This document shows positions 8,232 through 16,327 of a DNA stretch of 31,786 nucleotides, in pieces (position 1 is the first letter of the stretch; every line of letters begins with the position of its first letter). Below the pieces are notes generated by a model. It was not told where the DNA came from. It made no database searches and saw only the letters and a program-made list of their open reading frames with translations. Source of the DNA: a virus; the IMG/VR virus record IMGVR_UViG_3300042429_000395, positions 1-31,786 of that record. The stretch is one strand, 5' to 3'. A program made the position numbers and the translations under genes.

Positions 8232-10151
8232 CTAAATTCCGAGCAACGATAAAAATTGTGATTTGTTTGATTTTAATGCTTTGAGGCGATTGTCGTATAT
8301 TTTCCGTACGATTAAAATGTGTGCCTTCTCTGCTGTAGAAAGTTCACCATCTGCAGTCAATCGGGATATGTATTCATCCCATTTAAATTTTTCTGCCCTA
8401 TTAAGAATATTATCATACAATCTGCTTAATACTTTTCTGGCTTCTTCACTAATGCCGTCGTAAGCCTTTTTGTATGTTGCAGTTTCACGGGTGGTCAAGT
8501 ACGAAGGTAAGTCAAGTTTATACCTGACATTTATTTCTGCTGTTGTTAATCCTGCACCAAGCGATAATTCATTACTGGTAGGAACGACCGTGAGTTTTGC
8601 TCCAGAACGGACAGGTGTAATAGTTGCAGGTGAACGCCCACGCTTATCTGAGACAAAGTCACTCATTGCGATACGCAACAAATCTCCGTGGTCAACATCT
8701 TTGAGAGGGGCATTGAGGTCAAGTTTGTAGCCATCTGGCACTGCGTCACCAAGGACGGTACTGCGTCCCTTGGGGGTCTTTATGAATCGTGCTGGTGCTG
8801 TTTGGAGTCCAAGTTGTGATGCAATGTCTGAATAGATGCGCTCAGCAATGGAGCCATTTTTCACTGTTTCTGGAACTTGATAGATTGCGTTCCCGTCACC
8901 TTTGCTGAACTTGACCACGCCTGTATTGAGGTTTTCTTGTTCGTAGATGTCAGTAGCGGATAGTGCCTGAGCGAGAAACTCTTGCGGAACATCAAATGGG
9001 TCACCACCGTTTTTAATGTAAGCAATTGCTTCTTGGACGCTAGATGGGGAGTCTGTTGATGAACCGCCATCTTCACGAAGTGTTGCCGACTCGCGCATGG
9101 TTGATGAACTTAACGGTTTGCCTTTACCATTTTTCATGAATGTCTCATAAACCCAACGACGCACTTGGACATTCTTTTTCTTGTCATCAGTAACATTGAT
9201 TAAATCTAAAGGACTTTCAATGTTGGGGAACTTCTCGGAGTACTTGAACGCTCCACCCGAATTGTTGGCAAACTCACGAATTGTGTTTCCGACATCAAGG
9301 GAACTAGAAGCAGCAGCGGCTGCATTGAGTTGGCGACCAAACTTGCGCTTCTCACCAGTAGTTAATATACGCTGGCGTTGAATGGAAATCTGTGAGCCAT
9401 TTGGTGCGACATAAGTAATTTGCTGGATTGCTGGGCCCGACAACAAAGCAAGGTCATCACCAATAATGTCTGACGGCTTTTGAATAGAACGGATAAACAC
9501 GCCGTCCTGCATGTCGGGGTTCCCGCCAAAGTTGCGTAATACCGAAGAAGGAACGATTGGCTTCAGGAGGTAGCCATCTTTCCTGATTAGCCGTGCTTCA
9601 CCAGATGGGGCACCAGTCAATGTGTTGATTGAACTCTTTACTACTTCAGCAACTTTCTTGGCGTTAAAAGCACCGCTTTTAGGTACCTGAGCCATACGGC
9701 TGATTTGTGCAGAAACTCCAGATGTCTGACCACCAGTTACGACTTCCGAGATGTTTTCAGCCTGCGCACGACCAGACGAAGCGTTACGGACTCCACGAAT
9801 TAAAGCGCTTGCAATTGCTAGCGGACCAGGAATGTCAAACAACTGTGCACCACATGTGCTGAACTGGTTATTGGTGAAGCGTCCACCGTGTTGAAAGCCA
9901 GCAGGACAGCGAGATACGCCATTGCCTGGTCGTGGAATGCCACGAATATTGACTTTGCCTGGAGTTAAAGCAGAAAAGAGGGTTGACTTTAAAGGGCTAC
10001 GAAGAGGAGAAAGGTTGCCAGGAATCAATGTGCTTGCAACTGCCTGTCCAGCCTGTACTGCGCCAGACTGCGAGCCAATAAGTCCAACTTTTACTTGGAA
10101 GTCTGAACCAACACGCTTGCGTACAGGAAGAACGCTTTCATTATCCTGCAT
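8232..10151 (-). CDS. Kinase paralogue lacking catalytic residues (probable pseudokinase) with RCPAG motif
   Basis: With the start I prefer, this is 639 residues. The N-terminal part carries RCPAG...RFTN...C with Cys82 and Cys100, matching the two kinase neighbours. A linker segment (QEAIAYIKNGGD, VPQEFLAQAL) aligns with the segment just before the kinase domain of the 842-residue protein. The C-terminal part aligns with the 1003-residue kinase: SDFVSDKRGRS sits where DFVFDNQDRHGRN is expected, and VPTSNELSLGAG where VIDNGLFAGG is expected. The catalytic Asp, His and Asn and the metal-binding Asp are therefore missing. It may be a regulatory pseudokinase or scaffold. I chose the ATG at 10151 because GGAG lies 5 nt upstream; an in-frame ATG at 10265 would overlap the upstream gene by 125 nt. 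Confidence 0.72.
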   Translation of the reverse strand: MQDNESVLPVRKRVGSDFQVKVGLIGSQSGAVQAGQAVASTLIPGNLSPLRSPLKSTLFSALTPGKVNIRGIPRPGNGVSRCPAGFQHGGRFTNNQFSTCGAQLFDIPGPLAIASALIRGVRNASSGRAQAENISEVVTGGQTSGVSAQISRMAQVPKSGAFNAKKVAEVVKSSINTLTGAPSGEARLIRKDGYLLKPIVPSSVLRNFGGNPDMQDGVFIRSIQKPSDIIGDDLALLSGPAIQQITYVAPNGSQISIQRQRILTTGEKRKFGRQLNAAAAASSSLDVGNTIREFANNSGGAFKYSEKFPNIESPLDLINVTDDKKKNVQVRRWVYETFMKNGKGKPLSSSTMRESATLREDGGSSTDSPSSVQEAIAYIKNGGDPFDVPQEFLAQALSATDIYEQENLNTGVVKFSKGDGNAIYQVPETVKNGSIAERIYSDIASQLGLQTAPARFIKTPKGRSTVLGDAVPDGYKLDLNAPLKDVDHGDLLRIAMSDFVSDKRGRSPATITPVRSGAKLTVVPTSNELSLGAGLTTAEINVRYKLDLPSYLTTRETATYKKAYDGISEEARKVLSRLYDNILNRAEKFKWDEYISRLTADGELSTAEKAHILIVRKIYDNRLKALKSNKSQFLSLLGI

Positions 10152-10617
10152 TGTTTCTCCGAACGGTTGGTTTTGATGCTTTTTTTCTAAAATCAAAGGC
10201 ACGCTTGTCAGCATTTTGAGCAAGGGCTGATTTAGGCTCTTTAGTGCTCTCGCCCAGTTTGCCATATATTTCTTCTGGCTTTATTCCTACACTTGTAAGA
10301 ATATCAGGGGTCATGGGCTCTGAACGGGTAGAAAACATGGCTATCCATCTTTCTGTGTCCATCTTTTCTGCGCGTGAAGGCATTTCCCAAAACTGCTTAT
10401 GAAACTCTGTTGTATCTATTAGACGCCATTCGTCAAGTTTTGATTGAATTCCACCATCGTTTAGGTGAAAGTACAAAGCGTAAACCTTGATTGGTTTATC
10501 TAACCCGTCCTCAGAAAAATAGCCGTCATATGTTGGCGACTCAGGCTTTAGGCAAGTGTAGATAATCGCCTTACCGACCGATGCAACTGGTATGGGAAAC
10601 TCTTTTTTGTCAATCAT
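10141..10617 (-). CDS. Hypothetical protein with basic C-terminus
   Basis: This 158-residue protein is unrecognised. The central part contains YFSEDGLDKPIKVYALYFH and DEWRLIDTTEFHKQFWEM, with alternating strands and helices, and the last 30 residues are basic (KRAFDFRKKASKPTVRR). I chose the ATG at 10617, one base after the stop of the upstream gene, which fits translational coupling. Upstream in-frame ATGs at 10683 and 10770 would overlap that gene by 65 or 152 nt and would add a low-quality leader, so I rejected them. It sits between the toxin-like and pseudokinase genes and overlaps the pseudokinase start by 11 nt. No function can be assigned. Confidence 0.6.
   Translation of the reverse strand: MIDKKEFPIPVASVGKAIIYTCLKPESPTYDGYFSEDGLDKPIKVYALYFHLNDGGIQSKLDEWRLIDTTEFHKQFWEMPSRAEKMDTERWIAMFSTRSEPMTPDILTSVGIKPEEIYGKLGESTKEPKSALAQNADKRAFDFRKKASKPTVRRNNAG
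10157..10160 (-). promoter_or_regulatory. Ribosome binding site deciding the pseudokinase start
   Basis: On the minus strand GGAG followed by AAACA and then ATG (10151). It lies within the last codons of the upstream 158-residue gene and supports an 11-nt overlap of the two genes over the alternative start at 10265. Confidence 0.6.
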
Positions 10618-10618
10618 G

Positions 10619-12538
10619 TCACGCAACACTTTCGCCGACTGGGGTTGGCGGTGCCGCTGCCCATTGGATTTCTCTTTGGACATCTTTAAGCAACTGTACG
10701 CGCATGCGCTCTGCCCAAATATCGGTGATGAGGTCTCCAGCCTTACCGCCTGCATATTTTGTGGGGTCACTCAAATCTAGACCATTAGGAGAACCAAAAA
10801 TAAGTTTGGCGTTCGGAGCCTTTTCAGCAACCAATGCCGTGATTCGTTCCATTTCCATAGCCGATATTAAACCATTGAGACTCAACTCGCTCTCCATTGC
10901 AGACGCCTGATTCTTGCCCTGATTGCCTTCGGCGTTTTTTGTCTTCCATCCTGCAATTTTTGCACGGGCAACTTCAATCTCGCCCATTGTAAAACCTGCT
11001 GCAAGTAACTGTTCCGTAGACAAATGCTGGTCTTCAATCTTTTGAATCAGTTCCGCGCCGTCAATACCGTCAGGGTTGAACCGTGTTTTGTATTCTGGAA
11101 AGAGTCTCCGTGCGTCAAATTTAATTTCCTTGATGTCTTGAGCGGTGAATCCCCCAAGAATATTTGATTCCGTAAATTGACCGTTTGGATTTAAGTTTTC
11201 TTCGTTGTTTCCCGACGACCTAGTCCAATTAACAAAATCTTGCGTAACATGAGTTCTTAATAGACGATTTATGTTGTCGTCAATGTCACTGTCGGTCAAG
11301 TGACCAATAATTGCCTCAACCAATTCCTCGTCTGGTGCATCAACCGCGGCAGTACCTCTTGCTGGATTGAGAAGGCTGTCCCTGTGATGTATTGTCGTTC
11401 TATCCGCCACCTCTGCATGAAGCACAAATTCCATGTCTCCATAGCCGATTGCGTCGCCAGCAAATGCCCCCTCGTAGCCACCAATTCCACCCGCACCTCT
11501 ACCAGGAACGGTTAGGTAGTGGTCTGTGCTGAACACTTCTTCGCCTTCTTTTAGGTTTTTCTCATCCGTGATTCGTTTTAATTCATCGTCCCAGAAAGTG
11601 AAGCGACTAAAGCCGTACACGGGGCGAACACCAGAACCATATTCCGCCCCAACGCTCGCTTCAAATTTCCCACGGTTGCCAAGCAAGGAAGTCATAGCCT
11701 CACCAACTTTGGCATCCGATGCACCTTCCGACATTGGACGATAACCATCTGTTAAATATGCTTCTAGATGCTCCCCTTTAGCCCATACTGATGCTTCGGG
11801 TTTGCGTGCTTTTGCAATTATTAATGCGGTCTGTTCAATCGCCTCAATTACTTCTTCATCGGTGTGCGTGAGGATGAATTCATGAGTTTTGGGGTCTATC
11901 ACTCTATGAAATGGAAATCCTGATTCATCTGTCTGTGCGCCTGATTCAATCATGCGGCGAAGGTTGGAAATCTTTTTCGCCATCTGCTCCCTGCGTAACG
12001 CCTGTCGCTCTGTCAGTGTCCTAATGGCTGTGGAGTAGTAACCAGTATCATTTATCCTTTTGATGTATTCGTCATCAACGCGACCCCACTTTGGAGCCAT
12101 GGCGAGCATTTCGGCATTGAACTCTTTAATTTGTGCAGATGTTGCATGGTCTACTTTAGGAAGTCCAGCCAAATCTGAAGAATCAGTAAGTTTTCCAATA
12201 GCACGCTCAACAGGTGTCGGTTCTTTACCAGGCAACAGACTTGATAATGCTTCAGCAGCAGCGTTAGCAATTGTTTCTGCACTTGGAACCATACAGTTAC
12301 TCATCTGTAGGTCAGTGAACTGATTAGCGTTCGGAGTCCCTGGTGGACAACGCATTTTCCCGAGGTCATCAACAATTACCCCCGCACTACGAGCAGCACG
12401 GATTCCAAGAGATGGGAGACTTACATCATCCTTGATTGTCGGGCCCATGAAGCCTTTAAAAACAATATTGCCTTTAACTTCAGATATAGCCTTAGACAAA
12501 TTTAAAGCGCGTTGATTGGCGTCATATGGAAGTGACAT
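10619..12538 (-). CDS. Large head-cassette protein with RCPPG motif and possible DUF3626-like domain
   Basis: This 639-residue protein carries the cassette signature KMRCPPGTPNANQFTD...C (Cys64 and Cys82, same spacing as its neighbours). Residues 130-245 are helical and charged. Residues 250-400 contain, in order, LTDGYRP, GAEYGSGVRPVYGF, YGDMEFVL and RTT...DSLLNP. This order recalls DUF3626-type proteins (pattern RP-x-YG ... FGS ... R-x-T ... GDS), which are of unknown function and toxin-like context, but I recall that pattern from memory and cannot test it. Residues 470-639 are helical. No kinase motif is seen. The start has AGGGTGA a few bases upstream. It may be a second effector using the same head-targeting signature. 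A purely structural role remains possible. Confidence 0.65.
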   Translation of the reverse strand: MSLPYDANQRALNLSKAISEVKGNIVFKGFMGPTIKDDVSLPSLGIRAARSAGVIVDDLGKMRCPPGTPNANQFTDLQMSNCMVPSAETIANAAAEALSSLLPGKEPTPVERAIGKLTDSSDLAGLPKVDHATSAQIKEFNAEMLAMAPKWGRVDDEYIKRINDTGYYSTAIRTLTERQALRREQMAKKISNLRRMIESGAQTDESGFPFHRVIDPKTHEFILTHTDEEVIEAIEQTALIIAKARKPEASVWAKGEHLEAYLTDGYRPMSEGASDAKVGEAMTSLLGNRGKFEASVGAEYGSGVRPVYGFSRFTFWDDELKRITDEKNLKEGEEVFSTDHYLTVPGRGAGGIGGYEGAFAGDAIGYGDMEFVLHAEVADRTTIHHRDSLLNPARGTAAVDAPDEELVEAIIGHLTDSDIDDNINRLLRTHVTQDFVNWTRSSGNNEENLNPNGQFTESNILGGFTAQDIKEIKFDARRLFPEYKTRFNPDGIDGAELIQKIEDQHLSTEQLLAAGFTMGEIEVARAKIAGWKTKNAEGNQGKNQASAMESELSLNGLISAMEMERITALVAEKAPNAKLIFGSPNGLDLSDPTKYAGGKAGDLITDIWAERMRVQLLKDVQREIQWAAAPPTPVGESVA

Positions 12539-12561
12539 GCGGTCACCCTATTTTCGGTTAG

Positions 12562-12819
12562 TTACTCTTTGTCAGCAGGAGTTGATTCAGAAGGTGCATC
12601 TACTGCTTCTTCTGCATCAGTAGAAGAATCGGCTTTTGCCTTCTTCTTTTTTTCTTCTTTAGCAGGAGCCTCTTCGGCTACTACTTCTTCTGTCTTTTCT
12701 GCAACGACCACTTCAACCTGCTCTTCAACAGGCGCAACTGCCTTGTTTTCCACAGGAGCAAGCGATGCGGTTTGAACCTCAATAAATCCAGCGGCATTTG
12801 GTTGGGATACTTTTCTCAT
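12562..12819 (-). CDS. Small Glu/Ala/Lys-rich acidic protein
   Basis: This 85-residue protein is almost entirely low complexity: Val/Glu/Ala in the middle (VEVVVAEKTEEVVAEEAP), a short KEEKKKKAKA stretch and an acidic Ser/Pro-rich tail. It is probably disordered or a single long helix. The start is firm: the upstream scaffold-like gene ends Leu-Gly-Glu-stop over a GGAG ribosome binding site, and the ATG follows 2 nt after the stop, implying coupling. Small acidic proteins next to head genes can be scaffolding aids or decoys for DNA-binding sites, but no family is recognised. The composition makes similarity searching unreliable. Confidence 0.6.
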   Translation of the reverse strand: MRKVSQPNAAGFIEVQTASLAPVENKAVAPVEEQVEVVVAEKTEEVVAEEAPAKEEKKKKAKADSSTDAEEAVDAPSESTPADKE

Positions 12820-12821
12820 TG

Positions 12822-14219
12822 TTATTCTCCAAGTTCAGTTTCAATTGAAAGCAATTCAAGTTCCATCATGTCAGCGATGAGTTGACGAGATTCAGCAGAC
12901 TTCTCTACTGGAGCGTCTTCAGCCCATGACTCAGGAATCATGTCTTCCATGTCAAGTTCTTTTGCACGCTTCATGATGTGAGCCTTTGCTGCTTCTTTGT
13001 CACCAGCACGACCGTATGCTTGAATTGCATTCTTGAGGTCTTCACCATTTTTGATTGGGAATTCACCTTCAGGCATTGCTTCGCCAGCGTCAGCCATTTC
13101 GGCACGAGCATCTTCGTCGTAAGCAGCCTTGAGTGCAATCTCTGCAATTTCTGCATCAATTTCTGCTGCTTCTTCAGCCTCATACTCATCCCAGCCGAGG
13201 ACTTCTCCATCAAGAGAAACATACACATCGTATGACTTGCCATCAAGACCGTCAACTTCTACTGCGTATGCGTCATGACCTTCAAACATGTCTGCATCAA
13301 CTGATACAACATCGCCTTCAATGCTCTTAACCGCAAGTTCACCAGCGTCAGCGAACGAAATTACTTTCGTTCCATCAATCTCTGTTACTTCACCGATGAC
13401 ATCACTGTTGAGCATATGCCAACCGAGGCACTCGCCTGAAGTTCCATCAAAGAATGCTTCAATAGGCTTGCCATCTTTGCGTTCAATGTCAACAACGAAC
13501 ATGTCGTTCTTGTCTGCATATCCAGAGTCAAGGACTTTGCCTGAGAACATGTCCATTGCAATGCCTTCAATTTCAAGAAGTGATGGCATGCCGTCTTCTG
13601 ACGCACAGCCACCAGGGCATGATGCGCATACTTGAGCGGAGTTAGGAAGAACTTTGCGCTCAAAGGCACAAACGAATGCATCGTCGTCGATTTCTTCTGA
13701 CTTAACACCCATAGCAGCGAGACGAGCCTTGCGAGCCTTCTTGCGCTTTGCAGGCATGCTGTCAGCATCCTCGTCGTCAACCATGTCGGCATCAGCAGTG
13801 ATTTCTGGAGCGTCGACCATGTCTTCGTCTACCATCTCTGCGATTGGTGTCTTTTTTCCACCCTTGGACTCAAGGTCGGCAGTAACCCATTCGCCATCTT
13901 CAATGTCTGAGAGAATCTCAGCATCTTCTGATTTTGCTTGAATGGCTGTAGCGCCACACTTGCCGCAAACTTTGTCGCCTGCCTTATAACCGCACTCTGC
14001 GATTGGCAAATCTTTTGCACACTTTACTGAACCGTCGGGAAGAAGTTCCACTGTTGGGTTATCTGTCATCTTTAGTGACTCCTTGTAATGCATGGTTGAT
14101 GTCAGACAACCTTGAGGATTTGAACATCCAGCACATGGCTGCATCCGTTTTTCGGATGAAACAACGCACTGGAATTTGTATGAAATTTTCGGTAAACCGT
14201 TACTAGCAGTATAGCCCAT
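12822..14219 (-). CDS. Cys-rich acidic scaffold-like head protein
   Basis: This 465-residue acidic protein lies directly after the protease, where scaffolds are usual. It has three clusters of four cysteines: 18/29/32/38, 67/76/85/88 and 184/198/201/205, each with a CxxC, suggesting zinc ribbons. Residues 215-360 contain two PepSY-like repeats (for example KSYDVYVSLDGEVLGW). Residues 384-432 form a helical module (PIKNGEDLKNAIQAYGR, then AAKAHIMKRAKEL, then MIPESW) that I know from phage protease or scaffold C-termini (DUF6582-like). The ATG at 14219 keeps the first cysteine cluster. An internal ATG at 14069 has a better ribosome site (AAGGAG, 9-nt spacer) and may be the true or an additional start. 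A scaffold role is inferred. Confidence 0.65.
   Translation of the reverse strand: MGYTASNGLPKISYKFQCVVSSEKRMQPCAGCSNPQGCLTSTMHYKESLKMTDNPTVELLPDGSVKCAKDLPIAECGYKAGDKVCGKCGATAIQAKSEDAEILSDIEDGEWVTADLESKGGKKTPIAEMVDEDMVDAPEITADADMVDDEDADSMPAKRKKARKARLAAMGVKSEEIDDDAFVCAFERKVLPNSAQVCASCPGGCASEDGMPSLLEIEGIAMDMFSGKVLDSGYADKNDMFVVDIERKDGKPIEAFFDGTSGECLGWHMLNSDVIGEVTEIDGTKVISFADAGELAVKSIEGDVVSVDADMFEGHDAYAVEVDGLDGKSYDVYVSLDGEVLGWDEYEAEEAAEIDAEIAEIALKAAYDEDARAEMADAGEAMPEGEFPIKNGEDLKNAIQAYGRAGDKEAAKAHIMKRAKELDMEDMIPESWAEDAPVEKSAESRQLIADMMELELLSIETELGE
14079..14084 (-). promoter_or_regulatory. Strong internal ribosome binding site of the scaffold-like gene
   Basis: On the minus strand AAGGAG, 9 nt before an in-frame ATG at 14069 (protein start MTDNPTVELLPDG). 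It raises the possibility of a shorter product lacking the first Cys4 cluster, or that the annotated upstream start is wrong. Confidence 0.45.
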
Positions 14220-14234
14220 TTAACTATCCAGCCT

Positions 14235-16217
14235 TTAACGATTAAAGTCGTAACTAAACGATTCCATTGCTGTCGTAAGAGCAGACTTAGCCTCTGAACT
14301 TACGAACGCAAACTCTATACCATCAACAGCCAGTGAGGCGTTAATGTTGTGGTACTCAATGATTGGCTGAATATGAGCCTTAATTGCATCAAGTTCCTCT
14401 AAAGGTGCACTAATTACTCCACTATTGTCGTTTTTCACTTCAACAGTTGGGGTGGCGGCAGTTACAACATCTTCAAGTAGTTTCATCGCTTGACGGAGTT
14501 TTTCCATATTGCGATTATTGATTACCCGTCCAGCCTTCTGTTCAATACTTTGATTGATTGTCTTTTCAAGAGCAGAAAGAGCCATCATGACTCCCATTTC
14601 AGGACTTGGAGCAACGGTTACTGTTGGCTTGTTTCCACAACCACAGCCATCAGCCTTGCCGTCAGCCATCAATGGGTGAGCAAATTCTTTACCGTCTTCG
14701 TCGTCCCCGACATGCTCCCAGTTTTCGTTTTTACCGATATGGGAAATGAACTCTGGTTCTTGGTCAACATATGTCTTTAGTTCCATCATCGCCTTGGCTT
14801 CCCAATCCTCGGCAGACATTTTCTGGTAATCCTCGTCGTTGTCGTCTGCCGACATAAATCCATCGTCCATGCTCTTACCTGCGGAACGCAATTTGTCCAT
14901 ACGGTCGTTCCATTCGGAGTCATTCCACAAGGTGCCGTTCATGCCTTTTTTAATCTTGTTTCGGCAGTTTTTCATACCAGGATGATGACATCCTTCATTC
15001 GGCCAAAGACCAGTGGTTTCGTGATGCAACCAAGCACATATGTTGTTCAAAGGGTAAAGTTCTGGGTGGTCAGCCAAAATCACACGGCAACGACGGAATC
15101 CGCCTTCTTTACGCATGATTGGACGCCAGTACCTGAGCAACTTCTCAAGGTTTCCACGACGAGGTCCGTAACCACGGAGAACATCACCAGTGAAACGCTC
15201 TTGAGGGATTGCATCAAGAGGCGCGGCTTTAAGTTCTTCTACTTTTTCTCCACCACATGCTCCGCCACATTGGCATGCTTTTGGCTGAATGTCTCGTGGA
15301 GTTGATGGGTTTTCAGTGATTTCGTCTCGGTACTGTTCCTCAAACGGGGTTTCTGGTTTGTTGTCATTTTCTGGCATCATTGGCTTGTCGTCGTCTTCGC
15401 CTTCAACGGGCAAATAGACGGTTTCTGGCTTCACGCGAACCGCATCGCCGAACATGAATTCATCACCATCAAAATGGTAAGAAACACGCATTGTCGTCAT
15501 TTTGCCATCTTTCATATGGTCAAAAATGGCAATATTCTTGTCGGCACTACGCATACGAACGGCTCCGCCGAAACGCGTAGCAAGTGCTTTAGGAAGATTA
15601 TCTTCGCGTCCCTTCATAGGGTTTGCTGCTGGAATACCACCGTCTTCACCGCGTGGGTAGTCCTCGCCATGACCTTTAACTGCACTGATTTCATCGGTTT
15701 TGATAGAAATTGTGCCAGTAAGTTGATTTGCACCGTGAAGAACTGGGGAAACTTCGTAAAGTTCTACTTCTTTAAGGACATTTGCCTGACGGCTTTGGTC
15801 GTAGTCTGCACGGAGAGTCTTGTATCCGATTGACCATTCTTGTTCTTCGCCAAAGAATGAAACATCAGCAAATGCTTGGCGACCACGCTCGGATTTGAGG
15901 TTGAATTGAACACGAGCGTAAAGACCACCGATGCCAGCGCGCTTCATCTTCATTGGAAGGCGAGGGTCGTTTGGTGCAACTTCGTAAATATCAAGGACTT
16001 TGCCGATTGGCTCGTTCCAGTTATGTCCCCAGACAACGCGAGGCTTGCGGCGCTTGAGGCTTTCAGTAAATGAGCCTGTGGCGCAAATATCGCCTACAGA
16101 GTCCTTATTGCCAATGCCAGCAACGAAACACTCAACAATGCCTTGCGCTTCGTCAATGTTAATTTGACCAGGAATGGACTTATATAGGGTTTCAGAAAAA
16201 AGTGCGGTGTCGCTCAT
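14235..16217 (-). CDS. Prohead (head maturation) protease, HK97 U35 family, with long C-terminal extension
   Basis: The first 170 residues are the protease, which cleaves scaffold and capsid precursors inside the prohead. The likely triad is His65 in VVWGHNW, Ser129 in QEWSIGY and Glu155 in LYEVSPV. At 660 residues it is about three times the length of a minimal family member. The extension contains a Cys patch (CQCGGACGG, about residue 310), a conserved-looking block around LRYWRPIMRKEGGFRRC and ADHPELYPLNNICAWLHHETTG (about 360-400), a second Cys patch (GCGCG) and a helical C-terminus. The extension probably serves as a fused scaffold. It starts after GGAG with a 6-nt spacer and lies between portal and scaffold-like genes, the usual head-module order. 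Confidence 0.9.
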   Translation of the reverse strand: MSDTALFSETLYKSIPGQINIDEAQGIVECFVAGIGNKDSVGDICATGSFTESLKRRKPRVVWGHNWNEPIGKVLDIYEVAPNDPRLPMKMKRAGIGGLYARVQFNLKSERGRQAFADVSFFGEEQEWSIGYKTLRADYDQSRQANVLKEVELYEVSPVLHGANQLTGTISIKTDEISAVKGHGEDYPRGEDGGIPAANPMKGREDNLPKALATRFGGAVRMRSADKNIAIFDHMKDGKMTTMRVSYHFDGDEFMFGDAVRVKPETVYLPVEGEDDDKPMMPENDNKPETPFEEQYRDEITENPSTPRDIQPKACQCGGACGGEKVEELKAAPLDAIPQERFTGDVLRGYGPRRGNLEKLLRYWRPIMRKEGGFRRCRVILADHPELYPLNNICAWLHHETTGLWPNEGCHHPGMKNCRNKIKKGMNGTLWNDSEWNDRMDKLRSAGKSMDDGFMSADDNDEDYQKMSAEDWEAKAMMELKTYVDQEPEFISHIGKNENWEHVGDDEDGKEFAHPLMADGKADGCGCGNKPTVTVAPSPEMGVMMALSALEKTINQSIEQKAGRVINNRNMEKLRQAMKLLEDVVTAATPTVEVKNDNSGVISAPLEELDAIKAHIQPIIEYHNINASLAVDGIEFAFVSSEAKSALTTAMESFSYDFNR

Positions 16218-16327
16218 AGTGCTCCAAGGGTTCTTCTATACAATAAACCATAAAGAGCATTGAAAATGGGAACAATTGCTATTTTATCTGACCTTTAAGT
16301 AAAGTCCAGCAGATAGTTTACTGAAAG
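16218..16327 (-). promoter_or_regulatory. Intergenic region before the protease; possible promoter
   Basis: This 110-nt gap separates portal and protease. On the minus strand it contains CTGGAC, a 17-nt spacer and TAAAAT, which partly resembles a sigma-70 promoter, plus a second weak TTGTTC/TATGGT pair. No terminator hairpin with a T-run was seen. Evidence is position plus a weak match. Confidence 0.25.

Noticed and set aside
10152-10265. Upstream ATG at 10265 for the pseudokinase
   Set aside because: It would overlap the 158-residue gene by 125 nt, and the ATG at 10151 has a GGAG at good spacing.
10618-10770. Longer start for the 158-residue protein (10770 or 10683)
   Set aside because: These starts would overlap the upstream gene by 65-152 nt. 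The ATG at 10617 follows its stop by one base, which fits the spacing of the operon.
10619-12538. Classical ADP-ribosyltransferase domain
   Set aside because: I looked for the R / STS / ExE order and did not find it in the right arrangement; FSTD alone is not enough.
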